Below are positions 1 through 8,618 of a stretch of DNA of 27,646 nucleotides, piece by piece; position 1 is the stretch's first letter, and each line of letters starts with the position of its first letter. The DNA is taken from the NCBI GenBank assembly GCA_023458595.1, contig JAEWYT010000100.1:1-27646 (forward strand), given 5' to 3'. Source of the stretch: Pseudomonadota bacterium (lineage in GTDB: Bacteria > Pseudomonadota > Alphaproteobacteria > Rhizobiales > Tepidamorphaceae). Position numbers and translations under genes: made by a program. The notes under the pieces were generated by a model, which searched no databases, was not told the DNA's origin, and was given only the letters and a program-made list of their open reading frames with translations.

Positions 1-24
1 GCGCGGGACGGCTTCGTCCCGCGC
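1..24. other. Stem-loop upstream of permease gene
   Basis: The first ten bases of the window (GCGCGGGACG) are exactly complementary to bases 15-24, leaving a four-base loop GCTT. There is no T-run after it. In ABC-transporter operons such stem-loops often sit between the binding-protein gene and the permease genes and set the mRNA ratio; that role here is an inference, because the upstream gene is outside the window. It could also be part of an upstream reading frame, since no stop codon occurs in any plus frame between 1 and 79. Confidence 0.35.
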
Positions 25-79
25 CGCGACCGCGAACGGCCCGGTCGCCCGAGAGCCACCCAGAGGATACGATCCGGCA

Positions 80-1237
80 ATGTACTGGCCATCGCTCCGA
101 AGCCCGCGCAACCGCAACCTGGCCTGGCAGGCGCTGGCGGTGGGCGCGGTTGCGGCTCTGGTGGCGTGGTTCGCGTGGAACGCGCTGGGAAACTTCGACG
201 CGCGCAGGGTCGGCTTCGGCCTGGATTTCCTGTTGCGGCCGGCGAATATTCCGATCGCCGAGTCGATGATCGACTACGCGCCGGGCGACGCCAACTATCG
301 CGCGATGCTGGTCGGCCTCCTGAACAGCATCCTCGTCGCCGCCTTCGGGATCGTTTTCGCCACCCTGCTCGGCACCGCCCTCGGCATCGCCCGCCTGTCC
401 GGCAACTATGTCGCCTCGCGCATCGCGGTGGGCTATGTCGAGTTCGTGCGCAACGTGCCGCTGCTTGCGCATCTCTTCGTCATCTATCTGATCCTGCAGG
501 GATTGCCGCCGCTCCGCGCGGCGTTCTCGCTGGGCGGCATCGCATTTCTTTCCAATCGCGGGCTGGTCCTGCCGGCGATCGAAGCAGGCGACGGGGCGGG
601 CGTACTGTTCGCGGCGGCTGCCGCACTGCTGGTCGGCTCGCTCGCCCTGCGGGCGCGCGGGCGTCGGCTCGAGCGCGGGACGGCCGCGCTCGTCGGCGCA
701 ATGAACGCAGCGGCCTGGCTGGGCGTGCTCGCCGCCCTCGCACTCACCCTCTACGCCGCCTCGTCGCTGACGCTCAGCCTGCCCGAGCTGAAGGGGCGCG
801 CCTTCGTCGGCGGCTTCACCATCTCGCCTGAGTTCACCGCCCTGGTGCTCGGCCTGACCGTCTACTACGCGTCCTTCATCGCGGAGATCGTCCGCGGCGG
901 CATCCTCTCCGTGCCGAAAGGGCAATGGGAGGCGGCGGCGGCGCTGGGCTTCAGGCGTGGACGGACTTTGCGGCTCATCATATTGCCGCAGGCGCTGCGC
1001 CTGATGATACCGCCGACCACCAGCCAGTATCTCGACCTCGCCAAGATGACCTCCCTGGCCATCGCCATCGGCTATCCGGACCTGGTCGCGGTGATGAACA
1101 GCATCATCACCGACACCGGGCGGGCCATCGAAAGCGTGGCAATCATCATGGCCGCCTTCCTGCTGATCAATCTCGCGATCTCGACCTTCATGAACTGGCT
1201 GAACGTGAGGGTCGCGCTGGTGGGGCGGGCCAAATGA
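80..1237 (+). CDS. aapQ: Amino-acid ABC transporter permease, AapQ-like
   Basis: The gene encodes a 385-residue inner-membrane permease of the polar/general amino-acid ABC transporter family (HisM/GlnP type). An N-terminal membrane segment (about residues 18-38) precedes a region reading VGLLNSILVAAFGIVF and VEFVRNVPLLAHLFVIYL, typical of AapQ. The ATPase-docking EAA loop is at about residues 284-303 (EAAAALGFRRG, then LPQALR). The length and the long central membrane insert (about residues 160-240) match AapQ rather than the short GlnP type. The stop overlaps the start of the next permease (ATGA), so the two are translationally coupled and probably form a heterodimer. The ATG at 80 has an AGAGGA about 13 bases upstream; the frame is open to the window edge, so an earlier start is possible. 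The substrate cannot be read from the sequence. Confidence 0.88.
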   Translation: MYWPSLRSPRNRNLAWQALAVGAVAALVAWFAWNALGNFDARRVGFGLDFLLRPANIPIAESMIDYAPGDANYRAMLVGLLNSILVAAFGIVFATLLGTALGIARLSGNYVASRIAVGYVEFVRNVPLLAHLFVIYLILQGLPPLRAAFSLGGIAFLSNRGLVLPAIEAGDGAGVLFAAAAALLVGSLALRARGRRLERGTAALVGAMNAAAWLGVLAALALTLYAASSLTLSLPELKGRAFVGGFTISPEFTALVLGLTVYYASFIAEIVRGGILSVPKGQWEAAAALGFRRGRTLRLIILPQALRLMIPPTTSQYLDLAKMTSLAIAIGYPDLVAVMNSIITDTGRAIESVAIIMAAFLLINLAISTFMNWLNVRVALVGRAK

Positions 1238-2328
1238 CGCCCTCGCTGACGCTCGACGGCGCGGCACCCCCCAGCATGCCGCAGCGCACGATCGAATGGG
1301 TGCGCGCCAATCTCTTCGCCAGCTTCGCCGGCGGCGTCACGACGGCCGTTCTGTCGCTCGTGGGATTGCTGCTTGCCGTCCGCATCGCCGACTGGGCGAT
1401 CGTCAGCGCGGTGTGGCAGGCGCCTCCGGGGGACTCCGGTCCGTGCCGGGCGGTGCAGGACGGCGCCTGCTGGGCGCTCGTCGGAGAGAAGTACCGCTTC
1501 ATGCTGTTCGCGACCTATCCTTTCGACGAGCAGTGGCGGCCGGCGCTTGCCTGCCTGGCACTCGTTTCGCTCTATGTAGCCAGTGCGATCCCCGCCTTCT
1601 GGACGCGCTCGCTGCTGCTGATCTGGATTGCGGGGCTCGCCGTCGTCGCAGCGCTCATGTGGGGCGGCGTTGCGGGTCTCTCGTACGTGCCTCAGGAGAG
1701 GTGGGGCGGACTGCCGGTCACGCTCCTGCTGTCGACCTTCGGCATTCTGTTGGCGTTTCCGATGGGCGTTCTGGTGGCGCTTGGGCGCCAGGCGCGGGAT
1801 CTGCCCGCGATCCGGATCATGTGCGTCGGCTATGTCGAGCTGGTTCGCGGGGTGCCGCTGGTCAGCCTCCTGTTCATGGCGAGCTTCGTCTTTCCGCTCT
1901 TCCTCCCCGAAGGCGCCACCGTCGACAAACTGCTGAGGGCGCAACTGGCGCTGATCCTGTTCTCAGCGGCCTACATCGCCGAAGTCGTGCGCGGCGGCCT
2001 GCAAAGCGTGGGCCCCGGCCAGGGCGAGGCCGCAACCGCGCTGGGTCTCGGCTACTGGCGGATTCAGCTCCTCGTCATCCTGCCGCAGGCGCTGCGCAGC
2101 GCGCTCCCGTCGCTGGTCAACACCTTCATATCGATCTTCAAGAGCACCTCGCTCGTCCTCGTCGTCGGCATCTTCGATCTGCTTTCGGCGGGCAAGGCGG
2201 CGATCGTGGACCCTGTGTGGCAGGGCTTCGGTCTGGAGATGTTCATAACCATCTCACTGATCTACTTCGTCTTCTGCTTCTCCATGTCGAAGTACAGCCG
2301 GTACGTGGAGAAAAGAACAAGCAGGTAG
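1234..2328 (+). CDS. aapM: Amino-acid ABC transporter permease, AapM-like
   Basis: This 364-residue protein is the partner permease of the preceding gene. The ATG at 1234 lies inside the ATGA overlap with the upstream stop codon; the frame stays open upstream to about 925, but that extension only shadows the first permease. The N-terminal half holds membrane segments and a soluble insert containing a Cys pair (PCRAVQDGACW), as in AapM. The C-terminal half has the classic permease core GLPVTLLLSTFGILLAFP, YVELVRGVPLVSLLFM and the EAA loop EAATALGLGYW followed by LPQALR. Both permeases should meet an ATPase of the GlnQ/AapP type, which is not encoded in this window, so the ATPase gene lies elsewhere or upstream. 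Confidence 0.87.
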   Translation: MTPSLTLDGAAPPSMPQRTIEWVRANLFASFAGGVTTAVLSLVGLLLAVRIADWAIVSAVWQAPPGDSGPCRAVQDGACWALVGEKYRFMLFATYPFDEQWRPALACLALVSLYVASAIPAFWTRSLLLIWIAGLAVVAALMWGGVAGLSYVPQERWGGLPVTLLLSTFGILLAFPMGVLVALGRQARDLPAIRIMCVGYVELVRGVPLVSLLFMASFVFPLFLPEGATVDKLLRAQLALILFSAAYIAEVVRGGLQSVGPGQGEAATALGLGYWRIQLLVILPQALRSALPSLVNTFISIFKSTSLVLVVGIFDLLSAGKAAIVDPVWQGFGLEMFITISLIYFVFCFSMSKYSRYVEKRTSR

Positions 2329-2347
2329 ATCCGCAAATTCGGAAACG

Positions 2348-2386
2348 GGGGCGCACACGGTCCGGCGCAACGACTGCGCGCGCCCC
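2348..2386. other. Inverted repeat in aapM to TPP-enzyme gap
   Basis: GGGGCGC at 2348-2354 is complementary to GCGCCCC at 2380-2386, with a 25-base loop. It lies in the 91-base gap after the permease gene. There is no U-tract, so it is not a standard terminator; it may limit processing or read-through between the transporter genes and the catabolic genes. Confidence 0.25.
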
Positions 2387-2419
2387 GACAACGCGAAGAA
2401 AGGGCAGACAGGAACGATC

Positions 2420-4129
2420 ATGACGACCGTCGGACAGCAAACCGTGGCCGAGGCCATAGCCGCCGCCCTCGAGCGGCACGGCGTGGAGATGATATTCGCC
2501 CAAAGCCTGCCTTCCGCCGTGATCCTGGCCGCCGAGGCGATCGGCATCCGCCAGGTCGCCTACCGGCAGGAGAACATGGGCGGCGCGATGGCGGACGGCT
2601 TCGCCCGCGTCTCGGGCCGCGTGAGCGTGGTCGCGGCACAGAACGGCCCGGCGGCGACGCTGCTCGTTCCTCCGCTTGCGGAGGCGCTTAAGGCCAGCAT
2701 TCCGGTCGTCGCGCTGGTACAGGACGTGGAGCGGCATCAGGTCGACAGGAACGCGTTCCAGGAACTCGACCATCTCGCCCTGTTCCAGCCCTGCGCGAAA
2801 TGGGTGCGCCGGCTGGGCACCGCCGATCGGGCCGACGACTATGTCGATGCCGCCTTCGCGGCGGCGGCGAGCGGCCGCCCCGGCCCCGCCGTGCTCCTGC
2901 TTCCCGCCGACGTGCTTCGGGAGAATGCGGGTCCGCCCGTTCGGTCGCGCCAAAGCAGCCTCGGCGCGTGGCCGCTCGACCGCATGCGACCCGGCGGCGA
3001 GGCGGTCCGGGCCGCGGCGGCCCTGATCGCGGAAGCCCGTCACCCCGTGGTGATGGCCGGTGGCGGGACGCTGACGGGCGGTGCGCCGGAGGCACTTGCG
3101 CGGTTGCAGGAGACCGCTTCTCTCCCGGTCTTCACGACGAACATGGGCAAGGGCGCGGTGGACGAATTCCATCCGCTTTCCTGTGGCGTGCTCGGCGCGC
3201 TGCTCGGTCCTGCTTCGCTCGGGCGCCATACCCGTTCGCTGCTCGACGACGCGGATGTCATCCTGCAGGTGGGAACACGCAACAACCAGAACGGCACGGA
3301 CAGTTGGCGGCTGATAGGTCCGAACGCGCGGATCATTCAGATCGACATCGACCCGCAGGAGATCGGGCGAAACTACGAGGCCGTCCGGCTGGTCGGCGAC
3401 GCTGCCGAGACGCTCGCCTCGCTGACGGAAGCGCTGGAGCAATCGGATCTTTCGCAGCGCGGTGCCCGCCGGCCGGCGCTCGAGGGCAGGATCGCGGAGG
3501 CCTGGCGGCAGTTCGAGGCGTCCAGACGGCCAGTCGCCGCGCACAATACCTCGCCGATCCGGCCCGAGCGGGTGATGGCGGAACTGCAGCATGCGATGAC
3601 GCCAGACACGATCGTGGTCGCGGATGCGAGCTACTCGTCGATGTGGGTCGTCGGTCAGTTGCGCGGGATGTCGGCCGGCATGCGCTTCATTACGCCTCGC
3701 GGCCTCGCCGGGCTGGGCTGGGGCCTGCCGCTCGCCATGGGCGCCAAGCTGGCTCGGCCCGCCTCGCCCGTCGTCGCGCTGGTCGGAGACGGCGGCTTCG
3801 CCCATTCATGGGCGGAGCTGGAGACGATGGTCCGCATGGACATCCCGCTCACGGTGATCGTGCTCAACAACGGCATACTGGGCTACCAAAAGGATGCCGA
3901 GACGGTGAAGTTCGGCGCATGTACCAGCGCCTGCCATTTCTCGCCCGTCGACCATGTCGCGATCGCGAGGGCATGCGGCTGCGAGGCGCAGCGCATCGAA
4001 GATCCCGGTGAGGTCGGCGCAAGCGTCAGGCAGGCAGTTGCGTCGTCGCGTCCGTGGCTGATCGAAGTCATGACCGACCCCGAAGCCCATCCGCCGATCT
4101 CGCTCTATGACGGGACCTTGGACCGGTGA
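2420..4129 (+). CDS. Thiamine-diphosphate enzyme, acetolactate synthase/2-oxoacid decarboxylase superfamily
   Basis: The 569-residue protein has the three-domain layout of IlvB-type ThDP enzymes. The N-terminal pyrimidine-binding domain contains RQENMGGAMADGFAR, in which Glu51 aligns with the catalytic glutamate of the family. The central domain carries the TPP_enzyme_M signature around PVVMAGGGTL. The C-terminal diphosphate-binding domain has G456-D457-G458 and ends the motif with VIVLNNG. These enzymes decarboxylate a 2-oxoacid and either release the aldehyde or transfer the acyl unit. The gene lies between amino-acid permeases and an aldehyde dehydrogenase, to which it is coupled by a GTGA overlap, so a decarboxylase that hands an aldehyde to the next enzyme is more likely than biosynthetic acetolactate synthase; that is inference. 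An AGGAA ribosome site precedes the ATG by about seven bases. Confidence 0.85.
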   Translation: MTTVGQQTVAEAIAAALERHGVEMIFAQSLPSAVILAAEAIGIRQVAYRQENMGGAMADGFARVSGRVSVVAAQNGPAATLLVPPLAEALKASIPVVALVQDVERHQVDRNAFQELDHLALFQPCAKWVRRLGTADRADDYVDAAFAAAASGRPGPAVLLLPADVLRENAGPPVRSRQSSLGAWPLDRMRPGGEAVRAAAALIAEARHPVVMAGGGTLTGGAPEALARLQETASLPVFTTNMGKGAVDEFHPLSCGVLGALLGPASLGRHTRSLLDDADVILQVGTRNNQNGTDSWRLIGPNARIIQIDIDPQEIGRNYEAVRLVGDAAETLASLTEALEQSDLSQRGARRPALEGRIAEAWRQFEASRRPVAAHNTSPIRPERVMAELQHAMTPDTIVVADASYSSMWVVGQLRGMSAGMRFITPRGLAGLGWGLPLAMGAKLARPASPVVALVGDGGFAHSWAELETMVRMDIPLTVIVLNNGILGYQKDAETVKFGACTSACHFSPVDHVAIARACGCEAQRIEDPGEVGASVRQAVASSRPWLIEVMTDPEAHPPISLYDGTLDR

Positions 4130-5607
4130 GTGCGGTGGAAGCGTCTGCGACGGCGGCGCAGCAAGCGCGGTCGGCCCCGCACCCGAAATGGCCCACGGCA
4201 TGCCTCGTCGGAGGCCGCTGGATGGGCGAAGAGATCGATGCGGTCTTCGATCCTTCGACAGGAGAGGAGATCGCCAGAGTCCCCCGGTTCGGTCGCCGGG
4301 AGACGGAACGGGCCATCGGAGCCGCCGTCGCCGCCTTTCCCGCCTGGTCCGGGCTGCTCGCCAAAGAGCGGTCAGCCGTCTTGCGCCGATGGTTCGATCT
4401 GACGATGGCCAACCTGGAGGCGCTGGCGGTCTTGCTGACCAGCGAGCAGGGCAAACCCCTGAGCGAAGCGCGCTCGGAGATCGCATATGCCGCCTCGTTC
4501 GTCGAGTTCTATGCGGAGGAAGCGAAACGCATCTACGGCGAGACCGTACCCTCCCACATCCGGGACGGCCGCATCGTCGTCCTGAGACAACCCGTCGGCG
4601 TCGTGGCCGCGGTCACGCCTTGGAACTTCCCTGCGGCCATGGTGACGCGCAAGCTGGCACCGGCACTGGCTGCCGGTTGCACCGTGGTGCTCAAACCCGC
4701 CCCGGAGACCCCGCTGACCGCGCTGGCGCTCGCGGCACTGGCCGAGCAGGCGGGCATCCCGCCGGGCGTCCTCAACGTGGTTGCCGGCGACGCAAGCGAA
4801 ATCGGCGCCACGCTCTGCGAGAGCCCTGACGTGCGGGCGCTGACCTTCACGGGTTCCACCGCCGTGGGCAGACTATTGATGACGCAATGCGCACACACGG
4901 TGAAGCGTCTGGGGCTGGAACTCGGCGGGAACGCCCCGTTCATTGTCTTCGACGACGCCGATATGGACGCGGCCGTGGAAGGGGCGATCGCTTCGAAGTA
5001 CCGCAACTCTGGCCAGACCTGCATCTGCGCCAACAGGTTTTATGTCCAGGACGCTGTTCACGATACTTTCGTACGCGCCCTGGCGGTCGAGACGGCCAAA
5101 CTGAGGGTCGGCGACGGCCGCGAGGAAGGCGTTCAGATCGGACCGCTGATCAACGAGAGGGCCGTTGCCAAAGTGGAGCGGCATATCCTGGATGCGGTCG
5201 CGAAAGGCGGTCGCATCGCGCTCGGCGGCAAGCGCCATGGCGACAGCGGCAACTTCTTCGAGCCGACGATCATCGAGGGCGCCCGCGCCGAAATGCGGGT
5301 CGCGAGCGAGGAGATATTCGGCCCGCTCGCGCCCGTCTTTCGTTTCAGGGACGAGCACGAAGTCGTCAGGCTCGCAAACGCGACCCGCTCCGGCCTCGCA
5401 GCCTACTTCTATACCCGCGACCTAGGACGGGTCTGGCGCGTCGCCGAGGCACTGGAATACGGCATGGTCGGCATCAACAGCGCATTGCTTTCGACCGAAC
5501 AGGCTCCCTTTGGCGGCACCAAGGAATCTGGACTGGGGCGAGAGGGTTCCCGCCACGGCATGGAAGAGTTTCTTGAACCAAAGTATCTTCTTGTAGCCGG
5601 GATATGA
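4126..5607 (+). CDS. NAD(P)-dependent aldehyde dehydrogenase, succinate-semialdehyde-dehydrogenase-like
   Basis: This 493-residue protein belongs to the aldehyde dehydrogenase superfamily, in the GabD-like branch. Visible catalytic elements are Asn167 (PWNFPAAMVTRK), the general base Glu265 (LELGGNAPFIVF) and the nucleophile Cys299 in NSGQTCICANR. A second Cys two residues on is characteristic of GabD enzymes. The start chosen is the GTG at 4126, which overlaps the stop of the ThDP enzyme (GTGA); this gives a 10-20 residue leader before the fold begins at about WPTACLVGGRW, a normal length for the family. It probably oxidises the aldehyde made by the preceding enzyme, for example a semialdehyde to a dicarboxylate. 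The exact substrate cannot be settled from sequence. No clear terminator is seen in the 116 bases after the stop, which face a convergent gene. Confidence 0.9.
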   Translation: MSAVEASATAAQQARSAPHPKWPTACLVGGRWMGEEIDAVFDPSTGEEIARVPRFGRRETERAIGAAVAAFPAWSGLLAKERSAVLRRWFDLTMANLEALAVLLTSEQGKPLSEARSEIAYAASFVEFYAEEAKRIYGETVPSHIRDGRIVVLRQPVGVVAAVTPWNFPAAMVTRKLAPALAAGCTVVLKPAPETPLTALALAALAEQAGIPPGVLNVVAGDASEIGATLCESPDVRALTFTGSTAVGRLLMTQCAHTVKRLGLELGGNAPFIVFDDADMDAAVEGAIASKYRNSGQTCICANRFYVQDAVHDTFVRALAVETAKLRVGDGREEGVQIGPLINERAVAKVERHILDAVAKGGRIALGGKRHGDSGNFFEPTIIEGARAEMRVASEEIFGPLAPVFRFRDEHEVVRLANATRSGLAAYFYTRDLGRVWRVAEALEYGMVGINSALLSTEQAPFGGTKESGLGREGSRHGMEEFLEPKYLLVAGI

Positions 5608-5723
5608 CCAAGACGTGATCCCGGGTCGAACCGGATGTGCGTTCGCCGATCGCCATGGCGCGCACGGAGCCCTCGCCGGCTCGCCGATCCGCATCCCGGG
5701 CGCCGCCCGTGTCGGTCGCCGTC

Positions 5724-6911
5724 TTACCGGACGACTTCGATCTGAAACGCCGCCGACATCAGGATGTTGCGCAGAAGCGCGGCGCGGGGGGCAATCGTCG
5801 AAATCAGAATATGCTCGTCTTCGGCATGGGCACCGGCGCCGCCGCAGCCGAGGCCGTCGAGCACGGGCTTTCCCAGGGCGGCGGCGAAATTGCCGTCGGA
5901 AACCCCGCCGCGCGACGTCTCGGGCAGATTGACGCCGATCCGCTCGGCGAGCCGGCGGGTCGCCTCGTAGAGCCTGGTCACGGCTGCATTGCGCTCGAAG
6001 GCCGGGCGGTTCATTCCCCCTTCGATCTTGAGGCGCACGTCGGGATCGTAGGATTGAAGGCCGAGGACGCGCTCGACCAGGCGCTTGCCCGACGGCGTAT
6101 CGGCGAACCGCATGTCGACGGCGATCTCCGCTTCGGCGGGGACGACGTTGCGGCGTGTTCCGCCGTGGATCGTGCCGACATTGAAGGTCGCGCCCGGCTC
6201 GCTGCCGGTCATCGCCTCGATGTCGAGGACCTGCCGGCAGATCTCGCGGATCGCACTGCGCCCGTCGTGCAGGTTTCCGCCGGCGTGCGAGGAGCGGCCG
6301 GACGCCGTGATGTCGAACCGGCCCCAGCCCTTGCGTGCGGTGACGACGGCGGCCTCCGGACCGATGCCCGGCTCGGGGACCAGCACGAAGGCGGCTTCCG
6401 CAGCGAGCGTCTCTATCAGAGCCTGCGAGGTCGGGCTGCCGATCTCCTCGTCGCTGTTGAGGAGCACCACGAGCGGGCGCGGCGGGGTTTCGCCTGCGCT
6501 CGCCAGCCGGCGCACGGTCTCGGTCACGAGATAGGATCCGGCTTTCATGTCGTAGATGCCCGGACCGTAGAGGCGGTCGCCATCGCGGCGGACGGGGCGG
6601 CGATCGAGCGTGCCCGCCGCCCAGACCGTGTCGACATGACCGATCATGGCGACCGGCGCCTTGCCCTCGGTGCCCGGCGGCGCGTAACGGATGGTCATGT
6701 GCCCGCCGCAGCCCTCGCGCGGCGCATGACGCGTGATGTCGACGCCAAGGCCCGCGAAGCCGGCTTCCACGCGATCGAGCAGCCTCCCGATCAGGTCGGG
6801 CCGATCGGACGGCGTCTCCATCTCCACCCAGTCGACCATGCCGCCGCGCAAAGGCGCCACGTCGATCTCCTCCGGCCTGAGCAGAGCGAAGTCGGTACGG
6901 CTATCGGGCAT
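5724..6911 (-). CDS. M20 family metallopeptidase, glutamate carboxypeptidase (CPG2)-like
   Basis: The 395-residue product is a two-zinc M20 hydrolase, a family that includes carboxypeptidase G2, ArgE/DapE and N-carbamoyl amino-acid hydrolases. Metal ligands and catalytic residues can be placed: His92 and Asp94 in GHVDTVW, the bridging Asp121 in GPGIYDMKAG, and the catalytic Glu155 with ligand Glu156 in LNSDEEIGSP. The C-terminal GVSDGNFAAALG and a late His-Ala-Glu complete the pattern. There is no signal peptide, so it is cytoplasmic. It is the last gene of the minus operon and its ATG lies inside the end of livG (11-base overlap). A paralogue is the first gene of the divergent operon. It probably cleaves an amide bond of the imported compound; peptide, N-acyl and N-carbamoyl substrates are all possible. 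Confidence 0.87.
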   Translation of the reverse strand: MPDSRTDFALLRPEEIDVAPLRGGMVDWVEMETPSDRPDLIGRLLDRVEAGFAGLGVDITRHAPREGCGGHMTIRYAPPGTEGKAPVAMIGHVDTVWAAGTLDRRPVRRDGDRLYGPGIYDMKAGSYLVTETVRRLASAGETPPRPLVVLLNSDEEIGSPTSQALIETLAAEAAFVLVPEPGIGPEAAVVTARKGWGRFDITASGRSSHAGGNLHDGRSAIREICRQVLDIEAMTGSEPGATFNVGTIHGGTRRNVVPAEAEIAVDMRFADTPSGKRLVERVLGLQSYDPDVRLKIEGGMNRPAFERNAAVTRLYEATRRLAERIGVNLPETSRGGVSDGNFAAALGKPVLDGLGCGGAGAHAEDEHILISTIAPRAALLRNILMSAAFQIEVVR

Positions 6912-7650
6912 GGGGCTTCTGTGTCTCGGGAAGCGGCGCGCCGAGATAGGCGGCGATCACCTTCGGGTCGTTGACCACCTCCTCGGGCGTGCCCTCGGCG
7001 ATCTTCCGGCCGGCCTCGATGACGAGGATCTGGTCGCAGATGCTGGTGACGGCCTTCATGTCGTGCTCGACCAGCCAGACGGTGGTGCCGCGCTCGCGCA
7101 CGTTGCGCAAGCAGCGCACCATCTCCTCGGTCTCCGCCGGGTTGAGGCCGGCGCAGGGTTCGTCGGCGAGCAGCAGCGCGGGCCGCGTGGCGATCGCGCG
7201 GGCAATCTCGAGCTTGCGCAGCGATCCCGCCGTCAGCCCCACGGCGGTCCGGTCGGCGAGATCGTCGATGCCGGCGACCCGCAGGGATTCGAGCGTCACC
7301 GCCTCGATGTCGACATTGCCGGGGCGGCCGAACATGGCGCCGACCCGTACGTTCTCCCGCACGGTCAGCGCCGGGAACGGCTTCGATATCTGGAAGGCGC
7401 GCGCAATTCCCGCCTGGTTGAGCCGATAGGTCGGCAGGCCGGCCGTCGGCGCGCCGCGAAAGCGGATCTCGCCTTCGGTCAGGTCGTAGTAGCGGGTGAT
7501 CAGGTTGAACAGCGTCGACTTGCCGGCGCCGTTCGGACCGATCAGGCCGTAGATCGCACCCTGCGGGATGTCGAAGTCGATCGCCTCGAGCGCGGTCAGG
7601 CCCCGGAAGCGTTTCGTGACGTTGCGCCCGGACAGGATGATCTCGCTCAC
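6901..7650 (-). CDS. livG: Branched-chain-type ABC transporter ATP-binding protein LivG
   Basis: This 249-residue ATPase is of the LivG type, one of the two nucleotide-binding subunits of a HAAT-family importer. The start is the GTG at 7650, which overlaps the stop of livM (GTGA); the frame is open much further upstream but that part shadows livM. Walker A is at residues 38-46 (GPNGAGKST), Walker B is LLLADEPCAGLNP, and the switch His is in VWLVEHDMKAV. The signature region reads LTAGSLRKLEIARA instead of the usual LSxGQ. Similar relaxed signatures are known among LivG proteins, so activity is still likely. The last bases overlap the M20 peptidase start. Confidence 0.9.
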   Translation of the reverse strand: MSEIILSGRNVTKRFRGLTALEAIDFDIPQGAIYGLIGPNGAGKSTLFNLITRYYDLTEGEIRFRGAPTAGLPTYRLNQAGIARAFQISKPFPALTVRENVRVGAMFGRPGNVDIEAVTLESLRVAGIDDLADRTAVGLTAGSLRKLEIARAIATRPALLLADEPCAGLNPAETEEMVRCLRNVRERGTTVWLVEHDMKAVTSICDQILVIEAGRKIAEGTPEEVVNDPKVIAAYLGAPLPETQKPHAR

Positions 7651-8618
7651 GGCCGCGCCTCCGCCCCGGCCTTCGCCCTGCGCCGGCCGAGCCCGGCGAC
7701 CGTGCCGAGAATGCCTCCGGGCATCAGCAGGATGATCGCGACCACGAGCAGGCCGGTGATCAGCAGGTGGATGTCGAGGAAACCCGACAGCAGCACCTGG
7801 GTCAGGAACAGCATCACCGCCGTGCCGATGATCGGACCGAACAGCGTCCCGATGCCGCCGATCAGGCAGAACACGATCATGTTCAGGCTGAAGTCGAGCC
7901 GGAACACCGTGTAGGTGGTGAAGTAGCCGACGCTGTAGCCGTAGACCGCGCCGAGCAGCCCGACGAGGACCGCGGACAGCACGAACGCCATGGCCTTGTA
8001 GCGTTCGGTCGCGACGCCGAGCATCATCGCGCTGTCCTCGTCCTCGCGGATCGCCAGCAGCGCGTAGCCGAACCGGGCACGGCGCACCAGGAAGCTCAAG
8101 AGCAGCGTCACCCCCAGCAGCAGAGCGAAGACGTAGTAGTAGAAGTTCTCCGGCGGCATGCCCGCCGGCACCGGCGAGGCGAGGAACAGGCCGACGCCGC
8201 CCTGGAACCAGTCGACGTTGTTGACGAGCTCGCCGACGACCTGGCTGACGCCGAGCATGACGATCGCGAAATAGATGCCGCGCAGCCTCAGGATCGGGTA
8301 GGCGATCAGCGCGGCGAAGCCCCCGCACACCAGCGCGACCACCAGCAGTGGCAGCAGCATGGCGACCGGGCCCGAGCCGAACGTGCCGACATGCGAGCCG
8401 AAATGCGCCGCGGTGAACGCGCCGATGCCGATGAACACCGTGTGCCCGAAACTCCAGTAGCCGGAATAGCCGCCGAGGATGTTCCAGGCCGAGGCAAGCG
8501 CGGCGGAGAAGAAGAAGAGCTGGACCACGCGCACGTAGAACGGATCGAGCATCGCCGGCAGAACCGCGACGACGACGACGGCGGCGGCGACCAGGAGGAT
8601 GGCGTGGGCCCGGCTCAT
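7647..8618 (-). CDS. livM: Branched-chain-type ABC transporter permease LivM
   Basis: The product is a 323-residue hydrophobic inner-membrane permease of the LivM branch of HAAT transporters. Repeated membrane segments run from residue 5 to about 310. The family hallmark GGYSGYWSFGHTVFIGIGAF lies near residues 48-67, and the EDxxAxxxxGV loop that contacts the ATPase appears as REDEDSAMMLGV around residue 192. Its ATG overlaps the end of livH by four bases (ATGA), and its stop overlaps the livG start in the same way. It pairs with LivH to form the channel. Substrates of this family range from leucine-type amino acids to amides, urea and aromatic acids, so the name does not fix the cargo. Confidence 0.9.
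   Translation of the reverse strand: MSRAHAILLVAAAVVVVAVLPAMLDPFYVRVVQLFFFSAALASAWNILGGYSGYWSFGHTVFIGIGAFTAAHFGSHVGTFGSGPVAMLLPLLVVALVCGGFAALIAYPILRLRGIYFAIVMLGVSQVVGELVNNVDWFQGGVGLFLASPVPAGMPPENFYYYVFALLLGVTLLLSFLVRRARFGYALLAIREDEDSAMMLGVATERYKAMAFVLSAVLVGLLGAVYGYSVGYFTTYTVFRLDFSLNMIVFCLIGGIGTLFGPIIGTAVMLFLTQVLLSGFLDIHLLITGLLVVAIILLMPGGILGTVAGLGRRRAKAGAEARP

Noticed and set aside
925..1233. Upstream extension of the second permease
   Set aside because: The extension overlaps the conserved EAA-loop coding part of the first permease and translates to low-complexity sequence; the ATGA overlap at 1234 gives a natural start.
5608..5723. Possible bidirectional terminator between convergent genes, from two ATCCCGGG copies
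   Set aside because: The copies are direct repeats around a short self-complementary core, with no stable long stem and no T-run.
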